From Maratus speciosus (Eukaryota > Arthropoda > Arachnida > Araneae > Salticidae), in assembly GCA_963932465.1 (NCBI GenBank), contig OZ010799.1, positions 161,134,761 through 161,198,760 of the forward strand: a stretch of 64,000 nucleotides of DNA, given 5' to 3'. A program made the position numbers and the translations under genes. A model generated the notes under the pieces. It saw nothing but the letters and a program-made list of their open reading frames with translations. It did no database searches and was not told the origin of the DNA. Position 1 is the stretch's first letter. The number at the start of each line of letters is the position of its first letter. Below, in pieces: positions 33,940 to 45,060 of this stretch.

Positions 33940-34120
33940 CTTGATTAAAGCATGGGTATACTTTGCAGTGCTCCGTCCCCCTACTATTGTAGAGCCCCCA
34001 AATTTGATGTGCAATATTTGTAAAGCTTATATTTTAAATCTGTTTCAAAATTCTACTGATTATAATCAATATTTTGAACGTTTAAAGTGAAATAAGATTA
34101 CAAAAAAAATGAATTAAAAA
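33061..34120 (+). repeat. Tandem units of about 310 bp with poly(G) runs, interrupted
   Basis: Two units share TTTTTTTTCTTCATGTTATTA / TTTTTTCTCAATGTTATTA, ATAGCT-TTGT, ATGTGGC-ATATA, a G-run of 10-12 (near 33,234 and 33,547), CTGATAT-TTAAATCTT and TTGAACTTTTAGAGTA. A third, partial unit is at about 34,005-34,100. Between them, 33,665-34,000 holds an insertion that includes a 32-bp-arm hairpin (33,799-33,830 with 33,846-33,877, core GTCCG-TATTCGGGA) and a 29-bp A-run at 33,909-33,937. The hairpin words resemble ends of pogo-type elements. Confidence 0.65.
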
Positions 34121-34339
34121 AATCTAATATTTAGATAAATATTTTTGTCATTAATCTTTTTCTACTCCTGAAGTTCAAGATATTGATTAAAATCAGCACA
34201 ATATCGTAAAAGATTTAAATTATCAGTTTAACGAAAATTGCATACCAAAATTGGGAGAAAAAAAATCAGGCTGTATGGGGGTGGAAGGGGCAGGACCACT
34301 GCCAAATACTTTCCAGGATTCAACGTGGTCAAACATGGC

Positions 34340-34404
34340 TGCGTAATATGCTTACAAAAAAAAAAAAAAAAAAAATGATGCGATTCAGACGTTTGAAGTG
34401 TCTG

Positions 34405-34440
<36 letters not shown>

Positions 34441-34520
34441 TTTAAAATGTCTGAAAATTGAATACTCCGTTTCAGACACTTAAGTGTTTGAATTTCAGAC
34501 ATTTTTATTTACAGTGTATA
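34340..34520. repeat. Two expanded A-tracts and GTCTGAA motifs ending in ACAGTGTA
   Basis: A-runs of about 20 and 29 bp (34,356-34,375 and 34,406-34,434) alternate with TTCAGACGTTTGAAGTGTCTG and TTTCAGACACTTAAGTGTTTG. The right end TTTACAGTGTA resembles TA-flanked CACTGTAAA MITE ends like that at 16,597. The left end was not found. The 83-codon minus frame is only poly-F/poly-P from these runs. Confidence 0.5.
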
Positions 34521-34559
34521 ATACATATATGATTGTTTTAACTCCTGTTAAAGTGCGTA

Positions 34560-34696
34560 TTTGATATTTAAAAGATTACCGTTGCGCTCTGGCTTAATTC
34601 TTTTGAATGTTTTAAATATTAAGTTTTCCTTCGGGAGTATTAAAACAATTTGGAACAAGATGAAGAGTAACACTGTAAATCGAATTTATTTTCTCA
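34560..34696 (+). repeat. Diverged piece of the 786-bp satellite (left of TTAA element)
   Basis: TTAAAAGATTACCGTTG, AGTTTTCCTTCGGGAGTATT and AGAGTAACACTGTAAATCGA correspond to satellite-unit segments. The unit continues after the TTAA element at 35,218. Confidence 0.55.
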
Positions 34697-35217
34697 TTAA
34701 CCCTTTAGTGTGCCGCTTTGCATATATGCAAACAACACTGCTTTGAATTTAATATTTTTTTTATTCGCATATAACTAATTGACACCAGAAAATTAAAATA
34801 GAAATATTTGCTCTAATTAAAAAACAGACATTCCGTATTTGAATAAAGCGAAATTAACCATCGAAACTTTCTGGTGTAAAGTCAGATTTTCTGAACTACG
34901 AAATTTCCAGAACGTAATCTATCATGGGAATTAAAGGGTTAAAGGTTAAGTTTTATAAAATAGATAATATGTAAAATAAGGTATTTGGAGACATACTTAT
35001 TACAGTATTTACTAATTTGCATTATTTTAGCGTAAAACAGCTACACGACAGTAGTTTTTACTTGTATTGCAGATGTTCAACAGAAGAAAAAATTGACGTA
35101 TTATTGGAAAAATATATCTCTGATTTTTTCCATTATTTTTCCTATGTAATAAACCTTTCAGAGAATCATATATGATTCTTTCGAAACAAAGTAAAAAATC
35201 GTGCATTGAAAGGTTAA
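34697..35217 (+). mobile_element. TTAA-flanked element of 521 bp, copy 1
   Basis: It starts TTAACCCTTTAGTG and ends GAAAGGTTAA. The whole element aligns, inverted, with 59,989-60,507 (519 bp): shared TTTGCATATATGCAAACAAC, TTAGCGTAAAACAGC, ACTTGTATTGCAGATG, AGAGAATCA-ATATGATTC. An internal GGGTTAAAGGTTAAG near 34,937 looks like the end of a nested smaller element. The TTAA target and CC(C)TTT ends are piggyBac-like. No coding frame. Confidence 0.88.
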
Positions 35218-35430
35218 ACCTTTATTACTGAAAAGAAATGGAATTTGTCTAGAACTTATGTATCTCTGTAAATCTTTATTTATTATCTTATTTTTCGTGA
35301 TCTGAAATCTGTAACTCGAGATTAAATCTTGGTACTTTCTGAGATTTTTTTAAAATAATGTTTATTCAGTAAAAACGAGTTATAACATCTAACATTAACA
35401 GGCTACATGTTTCAAATACAATAAAAATTT
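35218..35430 (+). repeat. Diverged piece of the 786-bp satellite (right of TTAA element)
   Basis: AATGGAATTTG, TCTCTGTAAATC, ATTATCTTATTTTTCGTG and CTGAAATCTGTAACTCGAG continue the unit interrupted at 34,696, supporting insertion of the TTAA element into satellite DNA. Confidence 0.55.
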
Positions 35431-36061
35431 ACTATTTCACAATATATGCTTTATAAAAAATGAAAATATAGATTTTTGTCATTTTTTTAAACCAATTCTG
35501 TGCTGGTAATGCAAAAATGGACCTGTTTTAAAGTATATTTTCTCTTGAAAATAAAAGTTTGGATAAAAAAAAATATTTTTGATGAAAAACAAGACCGGTT
35601 GTTTTAACCCATTATATTTTTGGTTACTAGTCAAGATTTTTCATATAAAAAAAATACTAAATTACAACTTTTGACTTTTTTTGTAAAAAATGTAGCGTTC
35701 CTGTAAATGCTAAAGGCTTTGAAACATTTTATGTATAATTCAAATTTGAATTTCGATGAATGTTTATTCATATTAGAAATAAATCATGTAAATCATACTT
35801 CTTTTCTTTTTTTTTTTAATCATTATCTGATTACATCCAGAGGTGTGTTTCTACGCCTATATGGTATCCAAAAGTACAGTTTACGAAGAAATCCTAGTAT
35901 GATGTCAAAATTAGGGGTTAGTATTGGAAAATTATGCAGTTTGCTACAATGTAGAGCTATTTTTGTCTTTTTATGTTTATCTGTTTTATAACTTAATCAT
36001 AATAAAATATAAGTATGACGGAAAAATTTTAATAAATAAGATTTTATTGGGAAGAAGTATG
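35431..36061. other. Unassigned AT-rich stretch
   Basis: A 94-codon frame at 35,707-35,991 was inspected. It has no recognisable motif and an unremarkable composition for AT-rich DNA. Confidence 0.35.
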
Positions 36062-36849
36062 TAAAGGGGTTTAAGGACTCTTAACTCTTCAAAATTTTAG
36101 AAATTTTAATTTATTTAAATTTTAAACTCTTATCTTTTCTGAACATTTTGATATAATTGTTTCCTTGAAATTCCCAATAGAACCGAAGTTATGGCCTTTA
36201 GAATTATACTCGCTCAATCCCTTAAGCGCCGTTTCCTAAATTTTGAAGTCATTTTTCTCCAAATGACGTTTTTGGACAAATTACTCAGGATATTTCAAAA
36301 ACTTCTGAAAATGTTTTTATGAAGTTTTCAAAACATATATTTCATTTTAGTCTGTAGAAACTGAACATAAAATTTATTTTTTATTGTTCAAATTTTTTTT
36401 AGGTTTATACATTGGTACGTATGTTGGTTGGGTTTATACTGTTGAAATTTTCGAAATTTTGTATTAGCGAAATCTGTTGCAACTTTGTATTAAAAATATA
36501 AAGATGCTTTAAATACAAATTTATTTGGGTTCAGGGTAATTACTATAGTCTGAACTATAATTAGGCACAAGAAATTTCGTTCTAGTTGCAAAATTTATTT
36601 AGTACTCCTGAGCGTAAACTTTTATACCAATTTTCTGCCCGACAAATGTCCGACAGTTTGGAACGCCTTATAAATGCTAATTCTGTATCTTGCAATTTTT
36701 TTTAAAAAACATAAAATGAAAGAACATACTTACATCTTTCACCCAATAAAAATTGTCTTTTTAAATTATACACATTTCAAGATAGTAAATGTTGAAAATG
36801 ATCTTTTTTTTTCATTTTTCACAATTTTAAGAGTCTTGAGACCTTTTAA
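36062..36849 (+). mobile_element. TTAA-type non-autonomous element, copy 3
   Basis: The left end AAGGGGTTTAAGGACTC and right end GAGTCTTGAGACCTTTTAA are imperfect inverted repeats ending at TTAA. It aligns directly with 30,367-31,090. It contains a short direct duplication near 36,404-36,436 (GGTTTATAC repeated) that accounts for part of its extra length. The 98-codon frame at 36,674-36,970 crosses its right end and is incidental. Confidence 0.75.
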
Positions 36850-36936
36850 TTGCTCAAGGCATTATAGATTTAATTTCCCCATAAAATGTGGGAATCATAT
36901 TAATTATTCACAAAGAATAAGTTTTAGCGAAAAATG

Positions 36937-37208
36937 CATATTAATCTTTTTTATCTCAATGCACTTTTAATTCTTTACTAAAAGTTCCAAATAAGAGTAA
37001 TCATATTATGTCATATTTATAAAATGTATGCGATATATTCTATGTATTTGTAAAAATACATGGTATAACTCTATATTAATCTTTTGTTATCTCAATGCAC
37101 TTTTAATTCTTTACTAAGAGTTCCAAATAAGAGTAATCATATTATGCCATATTCATAAAAGTTATGCGATATATTCTATGTATTTGTAAAAATACATGGT
37201 ATAACTCC
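36937..37208 (+). repeat. Tandem duplication, 136-bp unit x 2
   Basis: TATTAATCTTTT-TTATCTCAATG through AAATACATGGTATAACTC is present twice in a row with only a few differences. Confidence 0.93.
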
Positions 37209-37712
37209 ATATTATTTATTGGCAGCTGTTAAATTTCAATGAAGACTTTTGATAAACTGAAAGAAAACACTTACAACATAATTTAAGTGGTTTATTATGA
37301 GATAAAACTTTTGCAGACAGGACTGTTAATAGATATCAGTTAAAAATAAAAATATCTTAGATAAAAATGATGGATTGCGGAAGCCTTTAAATATAACGCT
37401 TTACTTTCTTTAGGAATACGTTTTTCTTCGATAAAAAGTTTTCTGAAATTTTCTAACGCCTGAAAAAGTTTTAGCTACGTTAGAATATCTCACTTGTATA
37501 TTGAAAAATGAACCATCTTGGAAATTTGAGCATTCATTTCATTTTACTGTAGATTATTTATGATAGATATTCAGTTATTTGTTATTAATTTATTCTCCTT
37601 GTTATCACGTGAGGGAATATGGGGCACAGTGTGCTTTCAAATTGTGTTTAATTTACATTGTTTTAAGTTTATATTACTCATACCTAATCTTATGATAATG
37701 GATATTTTCAGC
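37209..37712. other. Unassigned stretch
   Basis: Nothing recognised. It ends at a TTAA-type element. Confidence 0.35.
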
Positions 37713-37948
37713 CTAACACGTTCACGCCGGCGCGGTGGGTAACACTCGACTGTCTCAGAGCTGACAAGTCTCCGGCCTTTTGGATACCAGTATTTTAATA
37801 CAGAAAATGTTGTTTTCTTTAGTTAGAACAATTGGCGATTTAAAGGAACAACATTTTCTCTAAAACAACAGCGGTGTGCAAAAAGCCGGAGACTTGACAA
37901 CTCTAAGACAGTCGAGTGTGACCCAGCGTGCCGGCGTGAACGTGTTAA
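37713..37948. mobile_element. piggyBac-like MITE with GC-rich 65-70-bp inverted ends
   Basis: The left end CTAACACGTTCACGCCGGC is mirrored by GCCGGCGTGAACGTGTTAA. The pairing continues through ACACTCGACTGTCT, and AAGTCTCCGGC / GCCGGAGACTTG. The right flank is TTAA and the left CTAA, a one-base change from TTAA. The ends are strikingly GC-rich against an AT-rich core. The 60-codon frames crossing its ends are not genes. Confidence 0.87.
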
Positions 37949-38370
37949 ATCAGACGGCCAATGCAGAATTTATTCATTTTAGAAGAGGTTTGTTTTTTTT
38001 AAGCTGTAAAAATAAAAGTTTGCTTCCTTATAATTTTAGATTTTTGGCTAATGAATAGAATATGGATAGAATAAATAATCTGTCGAGTACGTGTCGCGTA
38101 CAAAAGGTTCCGTGAACTAAATTTGTTAATTACTAACTGTAATTTATAAAAATAGTTGAAAAAAAAAAGAATAAGGCTTTGTAAATAATCTTAACTTACT
38201 TTATGAATTATTTTTCGATAACTGAATTCAATTGGAATGAAAAAATTTGAATGTTTATCACTATGTTTCGTTTTATATAAAGCAAAGATATCGTACAAAG
38301 TTAAAATTTGGCATTGTGTCAAAAGGATGTCGCAAAGTTGCAATGTCGCCTTCGTTCCTGTTGCGTTTTT

Positions 38371-38768
38371 AGGTGCGTTCGTAATTATATAAATACGTAG
38401 CACCTATAGTTGTCGTTCGGTCCGCCTGTCTGACTGTCCGTCCGTTTGTCTGTCTGTCGTTCCGTCTGCATATAACAGAGCAAAATCTACCTAACCGAAT
38501 GGTCTGAAATTATAAATATATGATTGTTGCAAACTTTTGTCGAGTCATTTCGAAAATCGGATGCATGGTTTAATGACAGGGACAGTCAAAAGTTTTCCGT
38601 TACATTACGGCCAATGGGAAAAAATATTTCAAATGCATTTTAGTGATGTTACAGCCTTTCGAACAGAATGAAATATATATGCACTTATGAAGTGCACTAA
38701 AATATACATTCAGTATAATAATCGGTGCAAAAAATATTTATAAAACTAGTTATAGTACGAACGCACCT
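38371..38768. mobile_element. TIR element of about 400 bp, AGGTGCGTTCGTA ends
   Basis: The perfect 13-bp inverted ends are AGGTGCGTTCGTA and TACGAACGCACCT. Inside, the left part has TCTGTCTGTCGTTCCGTCTG pyrimidine-rich repeats. No clear target duplication was read, and no frame of note. It may belong to the same broad class as the GTTCCGTA/GTCTGTCTGTC repeats at 9,463, 42,385 and 58,325. Confidence 0.7.
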
Positions 38769-39106
38769 CATTTGCCACGTTTGATGATCAATTTCCAACC
38801 TGTTTTAGATAGGTTTTTAATTAATATCTTGGCCAATTACCAACATATGTTTTCGAAAATCAATTTTAACAATCCTTGAATGATTCCGCGTCTACAGTTA
38901 CTTCGAGAGCACTTCAATTCACCTCGCTGAGAGCCCGCAAAGTAAAGTCTGTGTGTAACAGGGAAATATGATTTTCTTAAAAGCTAAGTGATCTAGGATG
39001 GTCGCTACACTTTTCTTGCAATGTTTAAATAAATTCCTATTACCGTAATGTTTTTCATATTTTTAGTTTCAGTACATTCGGAAATAGTCTTGGGGGCATC
39101 TTTTTG
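38769..39106. other. Unassigned stretch
   Basis: Nothing recognised. Confidence 0.35.
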
Positions 39107-40080
39107 CAGTAGAGTAATACCTCGGCATACGTCAGCAATTCGTTACAAGACTAACGACGTAAGTCGAAAACCACGTATGTCGAGGTACATTTAGATAAGC
39201 AAAAATGGATAAGTAATGAAAATGCCCCAAAATCTAATGAACATATTCTGTTGTATTTATGGACTATGTTACATACTTTTAACATTAGCAAAAAAAAATA
39301 TGTTTGCAATACAAGAATTTTAACAAGTAAATAAGTTCTTAACTTACAATTTATTGCTCTTCTAGCTGTTGCTCTTCTCCCGTTAGAATCTTTGAGCACG
39401 TGAAAAAATCTTGCAATGAAGTTTAAACGGACATAATTTCCTTTTTTTTCTTTTTAAAGCTCTTTTGAGTTTTCAAAGCTTTAGCTATCCGTTGCTGCTA
39501 TTTGCTAGTCATAATCATTATCTTCAAGAAGCGTTATTTCAGCTTCAATAGTGCTTAGTTCTTCGGTTAATTTTACAACCGTCATAATCCCCACCCACCT
39601 CACTCCCACCCCCATCCCAGCAGGCTCAAAATCCTGATCTATTTCCACGACAGTACTTTGTTTCTTTAATTCAATAAGTTCGTCGATGGTTAATACCGGA
39701 TCGGGGGAATTTATAAGTTCAACAACATCTCCTGCATTGAAACCTCTTCCATTCTCGACAATTTCATCAATTAGGATAGATACAGAATAGCAATTTTCAG
39801 GTGTTGTCCTGGGAGATTAAAATTGGGATGAATTTTGTGGGATAAAATGTTCAATAAACCAATCTTCAAACAATGATAAAGTTACCAAAGATCAAGAAGT
39901 TTTAGTTTGCCCTATAATTTTTTTATTTGTTTGTTACCATCACGTGACTGTCACGAGTAATTTCCCATCATATAACCAAAAGTCTTAAAAAAATAAATAT
40001 CAAAGAGCATCTTAATTATGGAATTTTATTTCCAAGCCAGACGACGTAAATGCGGGGCGACGTAAGTCGGGGTATTACTG
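39107..40080 (-). mobile_element. Tigger/pogo-type transposon, internally deleted
   Basis: The ends read CAGTAGAGTAATACCTCGGC and, inverted, CAGTAATACCCCGACTTACG. Each is followed by further TACGTC-type subterminal copies, the repeated style of Tigger ends. The right flank is TA. At 974 bp it is too short for a full element. The minus strand keeps a piece of the transposase C-terminal region. Confidence 0.82.
39505..39816 (-). pseudogene. Tigger/pogo transposase C-terminal fragment
   Basis: From a stop at 39,819 to the stop TAG at 39,505-39,507 the minus strand is open for about 103 codons without an ATG. It includes ILIDEIVENGRGFNAGDVVE, LTIDELIELKKQ and VVEIDQDFE, then KLTEELSTIEAE and TLLEDNDYD. 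The acidic DVVELI...LTIDELIEL style matches the tail that follows the DDE catalytic domain in Tigger/jerky-like transposases. The catalytic domain and the CENP-B-like DNA-binding domain are missing. A run of G/C (CCCACCCACCTCACTCCCAC on the plus strand) interrupts the similarity. Confidence 0.7.
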
Positions 40081-40250
40081 TACCTTTTTGACGATATATC
40101 TAAAAATATAATATCTAAAATTAAAACTAATATATTTTTCAGTTAGGTGTTACGAAATCTATTGAACGGTACTCTGTATGATATACAATATTTTTTCGGG
40201 TAACATAAATAGCCCATAAACTTTTCCTAAACATATTTGTGAATCCTATA

Positions 40251-41426
40251 AATATATGAGGCATTCTCACAATCTTTTAACTTTCCTGTCCCTGAATAAT
40301 AATTTTTATTTTAATACACTTTTTTGTGTTTTTTTATTTCATATACTGGAGAAAATCCCATTGCATATTGGCACAACAATATTAACGATACAAATAAATT
40401 TTGGTCGATCTTGGGGGGTTCTAAACTTCTGGAAAACTCCTATACCGTCCCTTGTCCCTGATGCTGATTTTTAAGTTTGGAGCTGTCTGGATAAAATTGT
40501 TTCAATAAAAATAATTCGATGTAATTTTTTTCTGAAACTGGAACTATTGTTTTATATAAATATGTAGCTAAAAATTAACTTGCACACATTTTTAGGGTTG
40601 TTATTATTTTTTAAACTCTGTCCCTGTGTTTTAGATTCCTTACCATCTCTCTTCTAAAATTATACAAAATATCATTTCAGATGCAGCCACAGAATTTTTA
40701 TCAAGTTTTTTCTCATGCAGAAGTATGCTAGAGAAAATTCTTTAGAAAAAATTCTAGATTTATTATTTTATTATTCTAATTCTAGATTTTTTAGAGAAAA
40801 TTCTAGAGCTAAAATTCTTTGGCGGGAAATTTACTGTCGAATTTAAATCAGCATTTAAATATCAATTTTAAGCATCGTGGCTTTATTGGTAGTCTCAACG
40901 TCCCCAAGTTTTATTCCTGCACTTTTCGAGGTAAATAAAAAAAAAAAAAAATAACCCAGTGTTAACAACTGTTTCTAAAAATCAATGAACACTGTGGCTA
41001 TCACTTAATCTTAATTTCATTTTCCTAAAAATAGGTGGTAATTTTCCTTACCGTCCCTTTTTTCCAATACCATCCCCCCTTTTTTTTTTACCTTACCGCC
41101 CCTTCTATAATACCCCTTTAAGACAATGTTATAGAAAAATTTTGTATTAAAAGTACTACATTGTTATTATTTCTTATTTGAATGTCCTGTGGGTACTATG
41201 CAAGTTCATTATAAGTAAAAATTTAGAAGAAAATAAAAAGTTATAGGGGTAAAATAAAAAGAAAATTAAACTCCCAAGTTTAACTTAAACATTTTTCGCT
41301 GCTGCCCATTTTTCCTTTATTTTGAATCATTAAGGCATTCGTCTATCATATTAAAATGTTATTTTAGCAAGTTTTGTCAGATATTTTTTCAAAAATGTCA
41401 AAAGATTGTGAGAATACCCCATATAT
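40251..41426. mobile_element. TIR element of about 1.17 kb, ATTCTCACAATCTTTT ends
   Basis: TATATGAGGCATTCTCACAA at the left is mirrored at the right by TTGTGAGAATACCCCATATA, followed by pairing of CTTTT. The last about 90 bp (ATTCGTCTATCATATTAAAA onward) is repeated at 42,258-42,350, where it ends in the same AAAGATTGTGAGAAT word. The interior has many GTCCCT words and C/T-rich runs. The superfamily is unknown. Confidence 0.6.
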
Positions 41427-42080
41427 GGTCACATTTCCATGTAATTGATATATGTTACTGGGGTTTACCATGGCATGGTCAGTATTGAAAATGAAGTGTG
41501 TAGCGATTAATGTACATTTACAGGGGCACTCAAAAAATATGTTATATTACGACTTATGGGGAAATATAGTTTCCAATGTATTTCAATGATATTACACTAT
41601 CTTAAATATATTGAAATTTATGAATATAGCTGAGATGTACTACAGAGCGCTTATTGAAGAATCTGGCGTGCATGTAATTTGTAATTCATTTACAGAGACA
41701 CACAAAATTATTTGGCTACAGTACTGCCTATGAAGAATAATTGCTGAGAGAGCGTTTTCAGTTGTACAACGCGTTTTAATATTTATCTTTTTTTTGCATA
41801 TTACATGATGCCTATAAATTCTATAGGTCATATACAAGGTTCCACAAAAGTTCTCAAGTACATCTCCATTCACTGACAGAAATTGCTGAATAACAATTTT
41901 CAACTGTGCTATGCTTTTATTTGAACTAACTCTTAGCATACTATGCAGTACACATACAAATCTATCGATCATATACAGGGCTGCGCATAAAATTCGGATA
42001 TTTTTCCGACTATTCCAACTATTGATAGTAATTGCAGTGATTGGTTTTTCGAATACTTTATGCATTGTCTAAATTGTTTA
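41427..42080 (-). repeat. Small tandem array, 140-165-bp units (inverted relative to 24,480)
   Basis: Read on the minus strand, TTTTGTG(T/G)G-(C/T)CCTGTA(A/T)ATGA-type words occur at about 41,520-41,545, 41,685-41,710, 41,828-41,850 and 41,968-41,995. A 141-codon minus frame (41,640-42,065) spans nearly the whole array. It has no recognised domain and reads through successive units, so it is probably a chance frame. Confidence 0.65.
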
Positions 42081-42257
42081 TTTTGATAACTGGGCGATTT
42101 TCAAAAGGTGGGAACTGGACACACATCATAACTTTATGCTTTTCAATAAATAAATTTAATTATTATTGACTTTAATTTTTTTTACACTGAGTTTTTAATT
42201 CTGTTCAGAGACAGAAAATGACATAATTTATTGTAAAAGCTTTGTATAAATATCTTA

Positions 42258-42384
42258 AGGTATTCGTCTATCATATTAAAATGTTATTTTATCAAGTTTA
42301 ATTTTGTCAGATTTTTTCCCCAAAAGTCAAAAGATTGTGAGAATGCTCCATATGTGTCCATAGCCTAACTCTGCCAAGTTTGAA
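42258..42384 (+). repeat. Repeat of the end of the 40,251-41,426 element
   Basis: TATTCGTCTATCATATTAAA through AAAAGATTGTGAGAATGC matches 41,331-41,420 with small indels. It may be a solo end or part of a second, degraded copy. Confidence 0.65.
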
Positions 42385-42495
42385 TTTTCCAGGTTCCGTA
42401 GCTTTCGAAAAAAAGGACTGTGACAGACGGACAGACATATACACGAGTAATCGTATAATAGTTCTGTTTTTACTTTTTAAGTACGGAAACGTTTA
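42385..42495 (-). repeat. Dispersed GTTCCGTA repeat head, inverted copy
   Basis: On the minus strand it reads CGTTTCCGTACTTAAAAAGT, AAAACAGAACTATTATACG, ATTACTCG and GTCTGTCCGTCTGTCACAG, the same order as at 9,463-9,580. Confidence 0.7.
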
Positions 42496-43979
42496 AAAAT
42501 TAAAAAAAATGGAAATTTATTGATAAATCTACGCAAAATGGGCTGTATGAAAAATGCATATGGGGTACACTGGACAACCTAAAAAAGGACACAGTGAATT
42601 AAACTTCTACAGTGATTTAATAATGAAATTTTTCGTAGATTAACTTAGAGTTGCACTAAGTTTTCTATGTACCTTCATAATTACAACTGCAGTTAAATGT
42701 TAAGAAACAAGTTTGTAAAATGCTCTAGTATATTTTGTTGTGAAAACAAAAACAAAAATGTAATTTAACAAATTACAACGACCATTTCGAAAATCATTTT
42801 TTCAAAGACTAAAATTTAAGACATAAAAAATAGCACGGAGTTGATCATACATTACTTACGTCACGAATTACATTTTTCGGTACTGTAAATTTTTAAACAT
42901 CTACGGAGCTGGTCATACATTACGTATGCCATGGATTAAAATTCTTGGACCAATTTTAAATGAAATTTCATTCTTAAACTTCTAAACATCCCACAATATT
43001 ACTTTTTACACCGTCGTATAGAGAAAAAATGTACTTTTAAATGCAATTTGTTTGAAAGCTGTAACTCAATTTGTTTCTGATTTATTAATTTTTTTTGTCA
43101 TAGTGGCAACAAAAGTATCCTTCTCTGTCGAAATTAAAGGGAAAATACAGATTACTGTATAGACCAATCAGAAAACGAATAAAATGCGGATTCAACTAAT
43201 AAAAAGCTTCAGATATGTTTTTGACTTCCTACCCTGACGAGGACAATAACCATTTTTCCAAATTGTTAAAATATATATATATTGTGTGTTCTGCGTAATT
43301 TTTATATCTTGAAGACTATTACGGCAATAGCATATTAAATTGTTTAGAAAATTATTTTCTTCCATTTCTTTTTTCCTTCTTTTTTTAAGAGCTAATAATT
43401 ATCCACTTGTAACATAAATCACTAAATCTAAATACATGTTTTTTTTAATTTTTTATAACTGAAATCATCAGAGTTATGCGAAGATATTATTTTTTAAATT
43501 ATATTATTTATATAATGTTTGAGACATGTTAAATATTTTTCTTTTAGAATTAAATATCCAAGTAAAACTTTGAATTATATATTTATGTGTATAACATTAA
43601 TTTGCAGAAAAATTCTTTTAAATGTTTTTATGCTTGTAAATACAATCGTTTTATTTTGTGCATTAAAATATATGTCAAAAGTTTTCTAATAAAGTACCTT
43701 GCCAATAAATATGCATTTATGTTATAATTTACCTTTTACAATGCATTGTTCATTATACTCCATATGGTGTCCGAATGTACGCCAGACAGGGAGTACAGTA
43801 GACACATTTGTAAGTCTTTAAAATTATTTTTTTTTAAAAAGTGATGAATTAAGACTTATGCTTTGACAAAATTAAATAATGAAAACCATAGACGCAAGCT
43901 ATATTCAGGAATTTTTGCTTGTAGATTGATCTTTAAATTTTATACGTAAAAACATAAAAAATTGGAAATTGGTCCACTG
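42496..43979. other. Unassigned stretch with one dispersed repeat
   Basis: 43,005-43,150 (ACACCGTCGTAT, GTACTTTTAAATGCAATTTG, GTCGAAATTAAAGGGAAAATA) matches 60,835-60,985. 42,835-42,960 has a loose direct repeat (ACGGAGTTGATCATACATTAC and ACGGAGCTGGTCATACATTAC). The remainder is AT-rich with no motif-bearing frame. Confidence 0.45.
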
Positions 43980-44465
43980 TGTCTCATCTTTCTATTAATG
44001 AACACTTTCCTTAACATTACTCAAAAATTAAAGTTTGTATTTATGATAAACTTTTGACAAAATGATAAAAATTTAAGTGAACTGATAGCGTCTGATAAGA
44101 AGTTTGTCAAAAGTAAGAAATTTAAAAGAAATTACTAAAATGTTAAAAGAAATTGGAAAGCGAAAAATAAATAATAAAAACTTGGAAAACTTTAAACTGT
44201 AGATAAAAATTATAGGCTTATAAAAACGAAAATAAAATAAAAACTTAAATTAATGGTTCACTTATTTTAAGAAAATCTTTTCTTTTTGCAAAAAAAAAAA
44301 AAGTACAGAAGTTTCTAGCATCTGAAAACTTTTATGTGCGTTAAACTATCTATTTGGTATTAGACAGGATTATCGTTAAGTATCGAGATAATTCTTTCGA
44401 GTGTCTAAAATATTTAATGAAAGTGATGTGTTATAGAATAATTGAAACTTTAGTGTCTAGGTTTA
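43980..44465 (+). repeat. Diverged piece of the 786-bp satellite
   Basis: TTACTTTA-type text TTCACTTATTTTAAGAAAATC, AAGTTTCTAGCAT, ATCTATTTGGTATTAGAC and AGATAAAAATTATAGGC follow the order of the satellite units. It ends before a hAT-like terminus. Confidence 0.6.
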
Positions 44466-44480
44466 ATCTTCAGTTATAGC

Positions 44481-45060
44481 CAGTGGCGGCTCGTCCATTG
44501 GCGCACATGAGCACGTGAACCCTCAAAGAAAATTAAAGAAAAAATTTAATAAATTAAACAAAAAATTAAATTACAAAATAATATTTTTTTTCAAACTAAA
44601 TTTTTTTGTCAATCTCCAATACGAGTATCATTCACTCACCGCCCTCCTCTGCCTTCTTTAGATACATCCATAATAAACCCTTACTCAAGAAAATTCGAAA
44701 GTTTTCAACACCTAGCGCGCCAATTCTTTTCTTGATAGCACGCGCGAGCGGAGAAATGCTCTTCAAAATAAGCTTATGGGGACGGGAACGGGAGAGACGA
44801 AGGCAAGGGGGACGCCTCCCTTAGAGCCTTCCTTTCACACAACATCCAACGTGCGGTAGCATTGCATTTTAACGGTAATTTTCTTGTACGTTTTGATTTC
44901 TCTTGTGATTTGAATATTAAGTTGGATATTTATTTTAATAATTCTTAATCTGTCTGTTTCTATTGTTCTTAGTTTCATTATTATACTAGGGGGCTCTGCC
45001 CCCTGCAAGCTACGCTCGCCAACCACCGTTCAGACGCTGTAGAATCTAAAAGCACACTAA
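44481..45060 (+). mobile_element. hAT-like 5' end (CAGTGGCGGCTCGTCC) and GC-rich tail
   Basis: CAGTGGCGGCTCGTCCATTG is, from memory, the classic terminus of a widespread hAT group; the body shortly becomes AT-rich. No matching inverted right end was found, so it is probably truncated. 44,700-44,830 is GC-richer, and 44,990-45,030 has a small hairpin GGGGGCTCTGCCCCC followed by CTACGCTCGCCAACCACC. A 72-codon frame at 44,606-44,824 gives no recognisable motif. Confidence 0.5.

Noticed and set aside
34228..34479. An 83-codon protein on the minus strand rich in F and P
   Set aside because: The F-runs are the translation of two poly(A) tracts; there is no real coding signal.
35707..35991. A 94-codon frame
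   Set aside because: No motif or conservation in the window; length is compatible with chance at this composition.
41640..42065. A 141-codon protein gene on the minus strand
   Set aside because: The frame runs through three to four tandem repeat units and shows no domain; a chance frame in repeat DNA is more likely.
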